Below, in pieces: positions 46,003-56,240 of a DNA stretch of 64,000 bases. The translations under genes were made by a program, and so were the position numbers. Positions within the stretch are counted from its first letter, which is position 1. Each line of letters opens with the position of its first letter. The notes beneath the pieces are model-generated. The model searched no databases, was not told the origin of the DNA, and was given only the letters and a program-made list of their open reading frames with translations. The DNA comes from Kuschelorhynchus macadamiae (taxonomy: Eukaryota; Arthropoda; Insecta; Coleoptera; Curculionidae). The stretch covers positions 1,116,001-1,180,000 of the forward strand of contig JAUTXW010000205.1 in NCBI GenBank assembly GCA_030620095.1, in the 5' to 3' direction.

Positions 46003-48363
46003 CCGGGTGGTCGAAATTGGTCTGTTTTAACAGAGAAAACCTATTTCCTGACTAGATAGAGCAAAACTGACTTAGGTGTCATGGGCTCGATTTCTAAGAA
46101 ATGTTTAATGGCAAAAACCGCCTGCCGATATTTTCACTGCCAACTGAGATATAGGGCGTTTTTCAATTTTCGGCCATTTTGAAAATTGTCCATAACTTTT
46201 TTATTTTGCGGAATATTAACATTCTGCAAAGACATTCTAAAGGCACTTTTTTATGTGCAATCCAGTGGCTTACTCAGATTTTTTCTATAGTTGTCCGTTT
46301 TATCATAAATAGGCAAAACTTGTTTTTTTCAAATGGAAATCATAGTTGGCTATAAATTATAAAAAATGCTCGCGTTTAGCCCTTTTCAGTGATATAAAGT
46401 TGTAGGTACTTATTTTCAAAAATAACGAAAATATTAGGTGTTTTTGGTTTACATCGAAGTAGGCCTTGGAATAATGACGCGCGTTCAATATTTTGAATAT
46501 ATTGCTGTCAGATTACTGTAGTCTGGTGTAATTATTGCGTTTTGGTGTTATCTTTATAAAGTTGTGTTAAGTTGCTGACAAAATATGTTTGAGAATTATG
46601 AAAGTATGATGTTAAAATGTTACATATTATCTAACGAAGTTCCTGAAGCAGCTAGTGAATTATATTTTAATACATTTCCCGAGCGACGTCAACCGGATAA
46701 CCGAATTTATCAAACATTAAAAAGTAATTTAGTAAATTACGGAAGTTTTAAAAAGTTAAGAACAAGACATTATGAACTAAAGGAAGAAAAGGAAATCCAG
46801 CAGCTAAATATAATTGGTGAGGTATTAGATCATCCTGGCACCTCCTCTCGAACATTGGCTAATATAACGAATGTTCCAAAGACCACCGTTTTAAAAATAC
46901 TCAAAAAACATAAATTCAAACCGTACAGAACGAGAAGAGTTCATCAACTCCGTGAAGGGGACGCCGCTAGAAGATTGAGATTTTGTCAGTGGTATGAGCA
47001 AAAATTCATGGAGAATGAGAATTTTCCATTAAATATTATTTGGAGTGATGAATCCAGAGTAGATACTTCTGGTATATTTAATAGATATAATTCATATCAC
47101 TGGTCCACTGAAAATCCACACGTAGTTGTGCAACAAGACCGGCAAGGTCGGTGTGGATTCAATATATGGGTGGGGATATTCCGAGGAAGATTTGTGGGAC
47201 CTTATTTTTACGATGGAAATTTAACTGCAGATGATTATGTAAATATTTTGCGCACATATATTGTCCCTTTGTTGGAAGACATACCTTTAGCTGATGCCAG
47301 AAATATCTACTATCAACAAGATGGTTGTCCCCCGCACAATGCAAGGATCACAACTGATCTTTTAAACTTCGAATTTCGAGAAAATTGGATTGGTACGTGG
47401 GGCCCCATACCTTGGCCTGCTAGGTCCTGTGACTTAACTCCCTTAGATTTTTTTTTGTGGGGAAGATTGAAGGACTTGATATTTAAAGGAAGAACCTTTC
47501 ACACAAAAGAAGAATTGCAAGAGGCCACTAGGCAAGCTTTTGCATCTATTACCCCAGTTGAACTAATAAATAGTTGCAACTCGGTACGCAAAAGATGCTT
47601 AGTTTGTATTCAACAGGGAGGGGCTCAATTTGAACAACTTCTCTAAATATATTTATCAGAAACCTATCTAACTAAATACCTAGATTTTCATAATTATTTT
47701 TTATTTTCACTTGTAGCTGTAAATAGTAGTTTAGTTTGTTAATTTTGTTCAACTTTGCTATGTAAACAAAAAAAAATAAAAAAAATTAATAATAAATAAT
47801 TAAAATAACGTTAGCTAGTGTTATTTAAAGTTGTGTTTAAGTTGCTAACAAACTATAAATCTTAACAATACATAATTGAGATATTGTCATCACAAATCAA
47901 AGCCTACTTCGATGTAAACCAAAAACACCTAATATTTTCGTTATTTTTAAAAATAAGTACCTACAACTTTACATCACTGAAAAGGGCTAAACGCGAGCAT
48001 TTTTTATAATTTATAGCCAACTATGATTTCCATTTGAAAAAAAAAAGTTTTGCCTATTTATGATAAAACGGACAACTATAGAAAAAATCTGAGTATGCCA
48101 CTGGATTGCACATAAAAAAGTGCCTTTAGAATGTCTTTGCAGAATGTTAATATTCCGCAAAATAAAAAAGTTATGGACAATTTTCAAAATGGCCGAAAAT
48201 TGAAAAACGCCCTATATCTCAGTTGGCAGTGAAAATATCGGCAGGCGGTTTTTGCCATTAAACATTTCTCAGAAATCGAGCCCATGACACCTAAGTCAGT
48301 TTTGCTCTATCTAGTCAGGAAATAGGTTTTCTCTGTTAAAACAGACCAATTTCGACCACCCTG
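46003..48363 (+). mobile_element. Apparently intact DD41D mariner-type element, 2361 bp
   Basis: TA at 46001-46002 and 48364-48365. The ends read CCGGGTGGTCGAAATTGG and the inverse CAGGGTGGTCGAAATTGG. Inverted arms extend about 460 bp (46003-46466 and 47900-48363) with only scattered differences. A single uninterrupted 353-codon transposase is enclosed. Long arms and an intact gene suggest recent insertion. Confidence 0.93.
46585..47646 (+). CDS. DD41D mariner-type (rosa-like) transposase, intact
   Basis: A 353-residue protein that cuts and pastes the surrounding element. Residues 1-115 form the paired HTH region ('EAASELYFNTFPERRQPD', 'SSRTLANITNVPKTTVLKIL'). The catalytic core follows with D155 ('NIIWSDESRVD'), D246 ('YYQQDGCPPHNA') and D288 ('CDLTPLDFFLWG'). 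Forty-one residues lie between the second and third Asp, the DD41D spacing of rosa-like elements. The usual 'SPDL' reads 'SCDL', an unusual Pro-to-Cys change beside the active site. The ATG at 46585 lies about 120 bp inside the left arm end, and the protein has normal family length. Stop at 47646. All three acids and the frame are intact, so activity is possible if expressed. Confidence 0.9.
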   Translation: MFENYESMMLKCYILSNEVPEAASELYFNTFPERRQPDNRIYQTLKSNLVNYGSFKKLRTRHYELKEEKEIQQLNIIGEVLDHPGTSSRTLANITNVPKTTVLKILKKHKFKPYRTRRVHQLREGDAARRLRFCQWYEQKFMENENFPLNIIWSDESRVDTSGIFNRYNSYHWSTENPHVVVQQDRQGRCGFNIWVGIFRGRFVGPYFYDGNLTADDYVNILRTYIVPLLEDIPLADARNIYYQQDGCPPHNARITTDLLNFEFRENWIGTWGPIPWPARSCDLTPLDFFLWGRLKDLIFKGRTFHTKEELQEATRQAFASITPVELINSCNSVRKRCLVCIQQGGAQFEQLL

Positions 48364-48829
48364 TATATACAATGTGTCCCAGATTTGGCTTACTTGTATT
48401 GCTATCTCAGAAACCGAGAAAATCTCAAATCCACCTTAATATTTAGATTATCTTTTGTGGCTTTTGGCAAAATGGTGCATTTTTCATTTGTCTGTAGCTC
48501 GTAAACGACTAGTACTAAAGTAGTAAAAATATTTTTCTAGCTTCATTCGTTTTCGAGATATTTACATAAACTTTTTATTTTCATACGGACGCCATATTGC
48601 ATTTTTGCAATTTTGGAAAGAGCTTCTCAAGAACTTTTTAATGATGTATTACAGGTCTGGGGTATTATTTTTCTTAAGCCCTAAAAACGGAAATTATTAC
48701 TTTTTGACAGTAGGCTCTGAGTAGGACGCGTGGCCGCCATTTTGAAACAAAAGTTTGCCGCGTCTCAGAATTCCAATATACTAAATTATTATGTCTGTTA
48801 ATAATTCCAACGGAGAAAACTTGGACATA

Positions 48830-49650
48830 GTAAAACTTTTAATTTAAAGGTAACAGGAATACAGAAGCTGCACACATGCAACAACCCAATCGGAGACATT
48901 TTAGATTATTAGCTATGAACTTATTATCTTATGGATCTTTTGTGAAACCGAAATCCTAAACGCAAAAAATAACGAAGCCAGAAACATTAGAAAACGTTAG
49001 GAATGACCCAACTTCATGGGTAAGAAAAGTGGAAGAACAAACAGCAATTACTAAATCATCTGTTCATTGGACTCTAAAACTCTCACAAACAAGATTTGGG
49101 TTCAATGTTTGGTGTGGTATAATAGGAAATTTAAAATGTAGCTTTAAATTACGTCTCACGATTAAATAAAACTTTTATTTTTGTGTTTCAAACAACCGTT
49201 TAATTGGACCATTTATTTTCAATGAAAATTTATCTGGAAATAGGTATTTTCCACTCTTGCAGGAACAAATCATACCAGCAATTTCAAATTCTGTAACGCC
49301 CAATGAACTACATAATATCTGGTTTCAGCAAGATAGGTATCCGGCACACACTACCATAGAGGTAATGAAGGTCTGCAAAAATACTTTTGGCGATAATATT
49401 AATTCCAATTGTTGTCCCATTAGGTGATCAGCTAGGTCACCGGACATCACACCCACCGATTTATATTTATGGGGATACGCCAAAAATAAGGCGTATGAGT
49501 TTTTTCCGCTCGGCAATCAGACATTGGAAGACAGGATAATACGAGATATTTTTACTACAATAAACAGAAACACGTTAAGAAGAGTTACTCATAAAGTGTT
49601 AGAGAAGTGCGAAAAATATGTTAAATATAGAGGGAGGTATGTGCCGTAAT
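48830..49650 (+). pseudogene. Mariner-type transposase, decayed (DD41D-like)
   Basis: Plus-strand remnants: 'NRNTEAAHMQQPNRRHFRLL', 'LLSYGSFVKP', 'VRKVEEQTAITKSSVHWTLK', then a deletion that removes the first-D block, 'SQTRFGFNVWCGIIGN', a ~65-bp intruding sequence at about 49130-49195, 'LIGPFIFNENLSGNRYF', 'NIWFQQDRYPAHTTIEVM' (second D) and 'ARSPDITPTDLYLWGYAKNK' (third D). Forty-one positions (one a stop) separate these two acids. The C-terminal 'RRVTHKVLEKCEKYVKYRGR' ends near 49648. Confidence 0.75.
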
Positions 49651-50739
49651 TTTGTATATATTTTCGATTTACAGTTTTTGTTAATTTATCTCAGATAATG
49701 TAAGTGTAGTCAAAATTATTGTAAAACAACACCCATTCCTTGCTTCATTATTTGTGTATAAGTTTTGGGTTTTGTTTTCAACAGTCATAAGCTAACAATT
49801 TCATAACTAATTTAAAATATAATCTCTGGTTTTATTGATGCCATTCCGGAAATTGTGTTACAGCTTTTGTATTTCTGTTAGCCTTAAAATAAAGTTTTAT
49901 CGTGCCCAATTATTTTTTATTGAAACATTGCCATACTAAGTAGATAGTTCAGAAATACTTACGGACGTGAAAGCAGAAATAAATCACGCATTTTAAAGAT
50001 CGAAACATAACTGGATTGGAATGATCACACGTGGTATTCCGAGCGGCAATCTTTTGTTTCATAATGGCTGCCACGTATCCTACTCAAAGCCTACTACCAA
50101 AAAAAAAATAATTTCGGTTTTTAGAACTTAGAAAAAAATAAAAATTCAGACTTGATACATCATTTTCAAGGAATGTAAAAAGCCAATATAACGTTCATAT
50201 GAAAATAAAAAGTTTATGTAAATATCTCGAAAACAAATGAAGCTAGAAAAATATTTTTCCTGCATTAAATTCTTCTAATAAAAGTATCAACGATAAAACC
50301 AAAATAGTATAGTTGGCGCATTACCTTTCTAGAATGACGTCACGCTGGTTTCAAATAACGTATTTCTTATATTATTTATATTTCAGGGATGATTCCTAAC
50401 CTAAACGTATGCAGTGATGTAGATAGGAGGGGTGCGTTCAGCACTGGCTAAAGCGAATTTAAAATTGGCATTTTCTGTACAGAAAGCGCTGCAACTTGTC
50501 GAAAATGGCTGGCAAAAAATTAACACTCTCATTGCCATAAAAAAAACCCTCATTTTGCACACTTAATACAAAAATAACTATTATAACTTCAAAAACTAAA
50601 ATTATTTTGCAAATAAGACTTTACTAATATAAATTCTTTCATCTTAGTCTTATTCTTTGTTTGCAATGTAATAAATTGACGCCAGTTACCCATTTTCATC
50701 AAAATTATTTTAATTCTCAATTACAGACAATACTGAAAA

Positions 50740-50929
50740 AATATTAAGAAAAGGGGAATAACGAACGATGAATCCTTTACCTCCAGAATGTTTCAAAAAC
50801 AAAAAGAGGTAAAAACAAAAATCACAGATTACTTAAAGAACAAAATAAGAGATATGATCTATTGCGTGTATGCTAAAAATGAATATGTTACAATGCAGAC
50901 TTTGCTTTAAAAACTAAAAGAGAGAAATT
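50740..50929 (+). repeat. Inverted copy of Sailor transposase codons 55-117, after the stop
   Basis: The plus strand encodes 'KKRGITNDESFTSRMFQKQK' and 'EVKTKITDYLKNKIRDMIYC' and so on, nearly identical to the transposase at minus 52139-51951 with about ten differences. It lies 28 bp beyond the transposase stop, in the opposite orientation, so the transposase transcript could form a ~190-bp hairpin. Confidence 0.92.
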
Positions 50930-50957
50930 AATGTATAACTAACTTTAAAAATAAAAA

Positions 50958-52301
50958 CTACTCCCCTTCACTGTCTTCAGAATCAGAACTAAATTCTTCA
51001 TCGTCACTGCTGTCTTCGTCGGTACTAATTACAAGTGGCGCAATGTCTGAAGCATCACATATCTGTATTGTCTTCCAAGCTTCTTGGATTACCCTTTCTG
51101 TGTGGCTGACATAATTTTTCCAATGCTCTGAAGATACTTCATTTATCGCTTTTTCCCACATGGCCAAAACTTCCGATGGTGTCCCCTTCAGACTAGCAAT
51201 GTATTGGTCGTATTTCCTCTTACACTCAGACCATACCATTTCAATAGCATTAAATTGACAATGGTATGGAGGAAGTCTTAGTATTTTGTGGCCCAAAGGT
51301 TTCACATATTCGTCAAGGTAGAATGTTTTTTCAATGTTACAATTTTTTTCTACAATGCTCCATATTTCATCCTTCATGGCCCTCTCTGGGAAGTCAATGT
51401 TCTTTTCTTTTAACCATTCAATCAATCTCTGCTTTGTCCATGATTTTCTTGGAATATCCTCTAAAAGGCCGGAATGATAGCTTGCGTTGTCCATCACTAT
51501 CAAACTTTTTGAAGGAAGATTTGGTACCAGCTGATTTTTAAACCAATTTTCAAAATTTTGCTTGTTCATATTGTCATGATAATCTCCGCTTTTTAGTCCA
51601 CTTTTAAATATTAAACTGGCCCCCTTAATAAATCCTTCCTTTGATCCAGCGTGAACTACAATATATCGATGACCTTCACTAGCTTTTTTAGAACTTGTAG
51701 ACACAGTGTTATCCTGCCAGCTGTTTCTAAACGAATCTTTACTAAAAATCCAAGTCTCATCAATAAATACGGTGGTATAAGCATCTTGTCCTAGATTTTG
51801 ATTTTTGACATATTCCCTCAAGAAATTGATTCTCTTGTGGACGATGTGAGGCAAATCCATCAGGTATTTTCTATTATTTGATTTCTTCCACTTAAAACCA
51901 ATACTTTTTACGTATTTTCTTAGCGAGGTGATGGAAAAATTAAAATATTCATTTATCTCTTTTAGTTTTTTAAGCAAAGTCTGCATTGTAACATATTCAT
52001 TTTTCGCATACATGCAGTAGATCGTATCTCTTATTTTGTTCTTTAAGTAATCTGTAATTTTTGTTTTTACCTCTTTTTGCTTTTGAGACATTCTGGAGGT
52101 AAAGGATTCATCGCTCGTTATTCCTCTTTTCTTAATATTTATGATTGTTGTATGGCTAAGTTTTGTTGCATTTGAAGCTCGTTCAATTATATTATCAGTT
52201 TGCGGAAGGATTCCATTTTTAGCTTGCTCTTTTTCCAATTGAAAAAAAGCTAAGATATTCAAAACTATTAGCTGTGATTGCTGATTATATCTTCGCGGCA
52301 T
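50958..52301 (-). CDS. Sailor-family (DD82E) Tc1/mariner transposase, intact
   Basis: A 447-residue protein. Residues 1-135 carry two helix-turn-helix regions ('NATKLSHTTIINIKKRG', 'FNFSITSLRKYVKSIGFKWK'). The RNase-H core has D181 ('VFIDETWIFSKDS'), D271 ('LIVMDNASYHSG') and E354 ('LPPYHCQFNAIEMVWSECKR'). Eighty-two residues separate the second D and the E, which is the defining spacing of the Sailor (DD82E) group. The tail (about 424-447) is strongly acidic ('DEDSSDDEEFSSDSEDSEGE'). The start ATG at 52301 lies about 200 bp inside the element end, consistent with a short 5' UTR. Reading frame, catalytic triad and perfect terminal repeats all look intact, so this may be recently active. Confidence 0.9.
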   Translation of the reverse strand: MPRRYNQQSQLIVLNILAFFQLEKEQAKNGILPQTDNIIERASNATKLSHTTIINIKKRGITSDESFTSRMSQKQKEVKTKITDYLKNKIRDTIYCMYAKNEYVTMQTLLKKLKEINEYFNFSITSLRKYVKSIGFKWKKSNNRKYLMDLPHIVHKRINFLREYVKNQNLGQDAYTTVFIDETWIFSKDSFRNSWQDNTVSTSSKKASEGHRYIVVHAGSKEGFIKGASLIFKSGLKSGDYHDNMNKQNFENWFKNQLVPNLPSKSLIVMDNASYHSGLLEDIPRKSWTKQRLIEWLKEKNIDFPERAMKDEIWSIVEKNCNIEKTFYLDEYVKPLGHKILRLPPYHCQFNAIEMVWSECKRKYDQYIASLKGTPSEVLAMWEKAINEVSSEHWKNYVSHTERVIQEAWKTIQICDASDIAPLVISTDEDSSDDEEFSSDSEDSEGE

Positions 52302-52713
52302 CTTGCAAAAGTTTAAAAAGAATCACAACAAATCAATGTCAATTTTGACGAATATATTCTGAAAGACACATAACCAAAACCGGCATTGACTGTTGTAAAG
52401 AAACGACAATGAGTTTTTTCAAAATGTTTTTGTCACTGTCAGTTAACATAAATCAAACAAAAATAACCAAAAATGACGTCATTCTAGAAAGGTAATGCGC
52501 CAACTATATCGTTTTCAATCTACAGACAAAAGTTAAAAATGCACCATTTTATTTTTTTTTATTATCTCAAATAACACAAAAGATATTTTAAATCTTAAAG
52601 GGAATTTGAGTTTGTAATAAAATTCTCTAAAACTTTGCTAATTTGACCAACCTCGTAGTTATAACGGTTTCCGAGATAGGAATTCATGTCAGCCAAATCT
52701 GGGGCGCACTGTA

Positions 52714-53070
52714 TATAGGTCCTAAAAATGAGATAAGATTATTTGCACATAATTTTTTGTTTTTCGCAAGATTGAAATCTGTTTAGCGGAAGAAGCAATT
52801 AACAATAAGCCCCGAAAATCCCAAATGGCCTCCACAACAAGTAATTTTTCTGGGGGATTATTATGGTAGATTTAATATAAAAAATTAACACAAACACCTA
52901 ATGACAGCCTCCTCTCGTTCGGCAATTCCTATTACACGAAAAGTCATGTCGATTTGTTCTTACCGTCACGTTTGTTGAGATGTTAAAATATTTTCTATGT
53001 ATTTTTTTCTCCATATGAAGACGATTTTTGCAACTCTCACATAGCCCTACTCGGATTTTACTGAATAAGT
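52714..53070. repeat. Dispersed repeat, copy 1 (second copy at 63150-63500)
   Basis: Starts 'ggtcctaaaaatgagataag', then 'gaagcaattaacaataagcc', 'cgttcggcaattcct' and 'tttgcaactctcacatagcc'. The same order recurs at 63147-63485 in the same orientation. The 48370-52711 element lies against its left end, so part of the repeat may have been displaced. Confidence 0.75.
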
Positions 53071-53364
53071 AAATGAGAGAGAATGAGTAATGAGAATAGT
53101 AAAATTGTTTTGGTATGTCAATACGTATATTTTTAACTGCGTTCCCCATTCGGGCGGTAAGCAAAATATTCTGATTACATCACTCCCCTTTGAGCGTTTA
53201 GAGGTACTTACGATTTTGAGATACATTCTAGTATGGATATTTTGTTACATTAGCTACACGTGGCTATTGTTACTGTCCGCGCATTTCTCTTTTTGGACCG
53301 CAAATTTCTGTCTGCACTTTCTAGGTGCCCCAGCTCGGTAACGGTACGTCGGGAAAATACGCTT
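53071..53364. other. Stretch without a recognised gene
   Basis: A moderately GC-rich patch near 53240-53340 could be Penelope-like 3' sequence continuing on the minus strand ('CRQKFAVQKEKCADSNN'). Not resolved. Confidence 0.3.
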
Positions 53365-53961
<597 letters not shown>

Positions 53962-53990
<29 letters not shown>

Positions 53991-54693
53991 TGTTGACTCC
54001 TGTCGACGATATAGGCAAACTTTTTGATATTGCACCATACCTCGCTAGATACAGAGTGAGCCAGAAATCGAGGGTAAAAATTTGTATATTTTCATTCAAT
54101 TTTTACATTAACATATCTCGGGTATCGAAAGTTGTTTTAAACTGATTTGAACATAAAATATTATATCGTCAGACCTAATTTATTAATATACATTTATATA
54201 GGGTAACACATAAAATGTGTGCATACAATTATTTAATTTAACAAAAATATTATGCAATAAATTAAAACTCAATCTGCGATTACTATAATCCTATTGTTAA
54301 AATAAGTTTCTAGTTGTACGATTGTATACACGGAAAAATTAACAACAAAAATATGATACGTTACTGTGATGCTTTTTAATGTGAAACTGCTCTTAGATTA
54401 TTAATACTACTTTAAATAATTCAGAAAAAAAATTAAGATTCAAACTTTTGTTACCCTATATAAATGTATATTTATGAATTAGGTCTGACGATATAATATT
54501 TTATGTTCGAATCGGTTTAAAATAACTTTCGATACCCGAGATATGTTAATGTAAAAATTGAATGAAAATATACAAATTTTTACCCTCGATTTCTGGCTCA
54601 CCCTGTATCTAGCGAGGTATGATGCAATATCAAAAGGTTTGCCTATATCGTCGACAAGAGTGAACACTATACTTACCTAACTGGAATGACACC
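53962..54693. repeat. Double palindrome with a TA-flanked MITE at its centre
   Basis: Outer arms: 'ggtgtcattccagtta' at 53964 and its inverse at 54676, continuing inward through 'cgacgatataggcaaac'. Inner element 54052-54605: ends CAGAGTGAGCCAGAAATCG and the inverse CAGGGTGAGCCAGAAATCG, TA on both sides (54050-54051, 54606-54607), arms of about 160 bp. No coding capacity. Confidence 0.8.
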
Positions 54694-54699
54694 GTGATG

Positions 54700-55847
54700 C
54701 TCGAAAACTAAAGGAAATGAATCGAAATAGGCAATCCGCAGTGTTTGTCTCTCTATACCTTATGGAGTTAAATGACAAGAAATGCTAATTTATATTTGTT
54801 TTTAGGCCTTTTCAGCAGTTATTTTCACAAAAATTAAAAGAGTGAAATAAATCGCGCTCTAGGTTTTGAGACTTTTTGAGTGCTTGAGTGAACTATGCAA
54901 TAATAATAAAATGTTATTATCGTAATTATGTTGATGTATTTTTTTTTGTAATTATGCTTGTATTCGAAATCTAAACTATGTTATTTTAGAAAACTGTATT
55001 TTCCAATTTACGAAAAAGTGTAGGCAAATTTTCTCACATTTAAAAAATATTTAGTAACTACCCTACTCAAAAAAAAAAACTAAAATTCGAGAGATAGGGA
55101 CCAAAAAAAGATGAGTAGACCTAAGACTACTCCCACCCCCCCAAAAAAAAACTTTGAGAATATTTTAATTTTTTACAAATTATCTACGACCAAACCCAAT
55201 TTTTTGAAATTCTAGTAAAAGTAAAACTGAGCTGATAAATAAAGCTCAGTTTTGAAAAACTTAATGATGAATATGTAAGAACGACGCATTTTTTACATAT
55301 TTGTCATTAATGTTCTCAAGTATTTTATCAAAAAACTTCTAAATGCTTTTTGATTTGTATTTGCAGGCTTTTTAGTTTAGATGTCTCAAAAATTGATTTT
55401 CAAACTTTCTGTATTTATTCGTACCCTGCATAATGACATTCTTTTTTAAATTAATCTTATTTCTCAGTTAAGGAAAAATGTTTGTGAAAAAAAACTTTTT
55501 CGCCTAAAATCACAAATAAATAACACAACATATGTTACTCATTCTCAAATTGTTAACCGTTAAATTACCTAAAAATTACACTTCGTACAAAAAAACTTTA
55601 AATTACTTTTTATCACATATGTTTTTGCTCTACAATTTCTATCTTAGAAAATTTATTTCGCAAATTTTTTGTTTTACCGAATTGCTTTGTGTGTTTTTTC
55701 GCAACTTGTATATCATATGGACCTTTTTTGCAGCGAAACTTATTTTTTTATGTAAAATAACATTTTTGATAAAATAAGTAATAAAGAAGTTTTTAGTATG
55801 TATTTGCAAATGCTAAAGGTGATAGATAATTTTAAAAAGGGTTTGCT
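54700..55847. other. Stretch without a recognised gene
   Basis: AT-rich with poly-A and poly-C runs near 55060-55150. An 81-codon frame at 55532-55777 is low-complexity and unsupported. Confidence 0.4.
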
Positions 55848-56240
55848 GCTTATGCGACCATTGATATCTCCTTCACCGTGGCGACCTATTTCAACGTTTT
55901 CTTCGACAAATTTTGAGGTTATGTAGACTGTATACAATACTTTCTTTCTTTCTTTCTTTCTTTCTCAAAATGGAGTCGGCTGCCACTTGTTTGCTTTCAG
56001 CGCCATTCTCCAGCCCAATAGCTAGGATGTCCGGATGGCGAGCTCTAAGCTCCCGAACACCCCGAATCCTTCAAGTAACTTTTTAATTCTTGAAATGCAT
56101 CTTGGCTTCCACTACATGCCCCTTGAGAGTACTACTGGTCTCACGAGATGACCTTTTCTTTCAAGCTATCCCCTTACCCCTCCCACTCCCGCCACATAGC
56201 GGCCATTACGCTAATATTCTATGTAGAACTGCGGAAGGCG

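Larger units (their letters stand above)
50312..52504 (-). mobile_element. Sailor (DD82E) element, apparently intact, 2193 bp
   Basis: TA at 50310-50311 and 52505-52506. Terminal inverted repeats of 31 bp are identical: GTTGGCGCATTACC, then TTTCTAGAA, then TGACGTCA. Contains one intact 447-codon transposase on the minus strand and an inverted 190-bp fragment of its own gene. Inserted in the right arm of the mariner relic, so it is younger than that element. Confidence 0.93.
48370..52711 (+). mobile_element. Mariner-type relic with ~400-bp arms, split by a Sailor element
   Basis: TA at 48368-48369 and 52712-52713. Left CAATGTGTCCCAGATTTGGC corresponds to the inverse of the right end (CAGTGCGCCCCAGATTTGGC). 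The left arm runs to about 48782. The right arm is in two parts, about 50000-50311 and 52507-52711, because Sailor (50312-52504) was inserted in it. It begins 6 bp after the preceding element ends. Confidence 0.85.

Noticed and set aside
46585..46640. Later ATG as transposase start (MMLKCYIL...)
   Set aside because: The first ATG gives the usual N-terminal length, and no evidence favours the later one.
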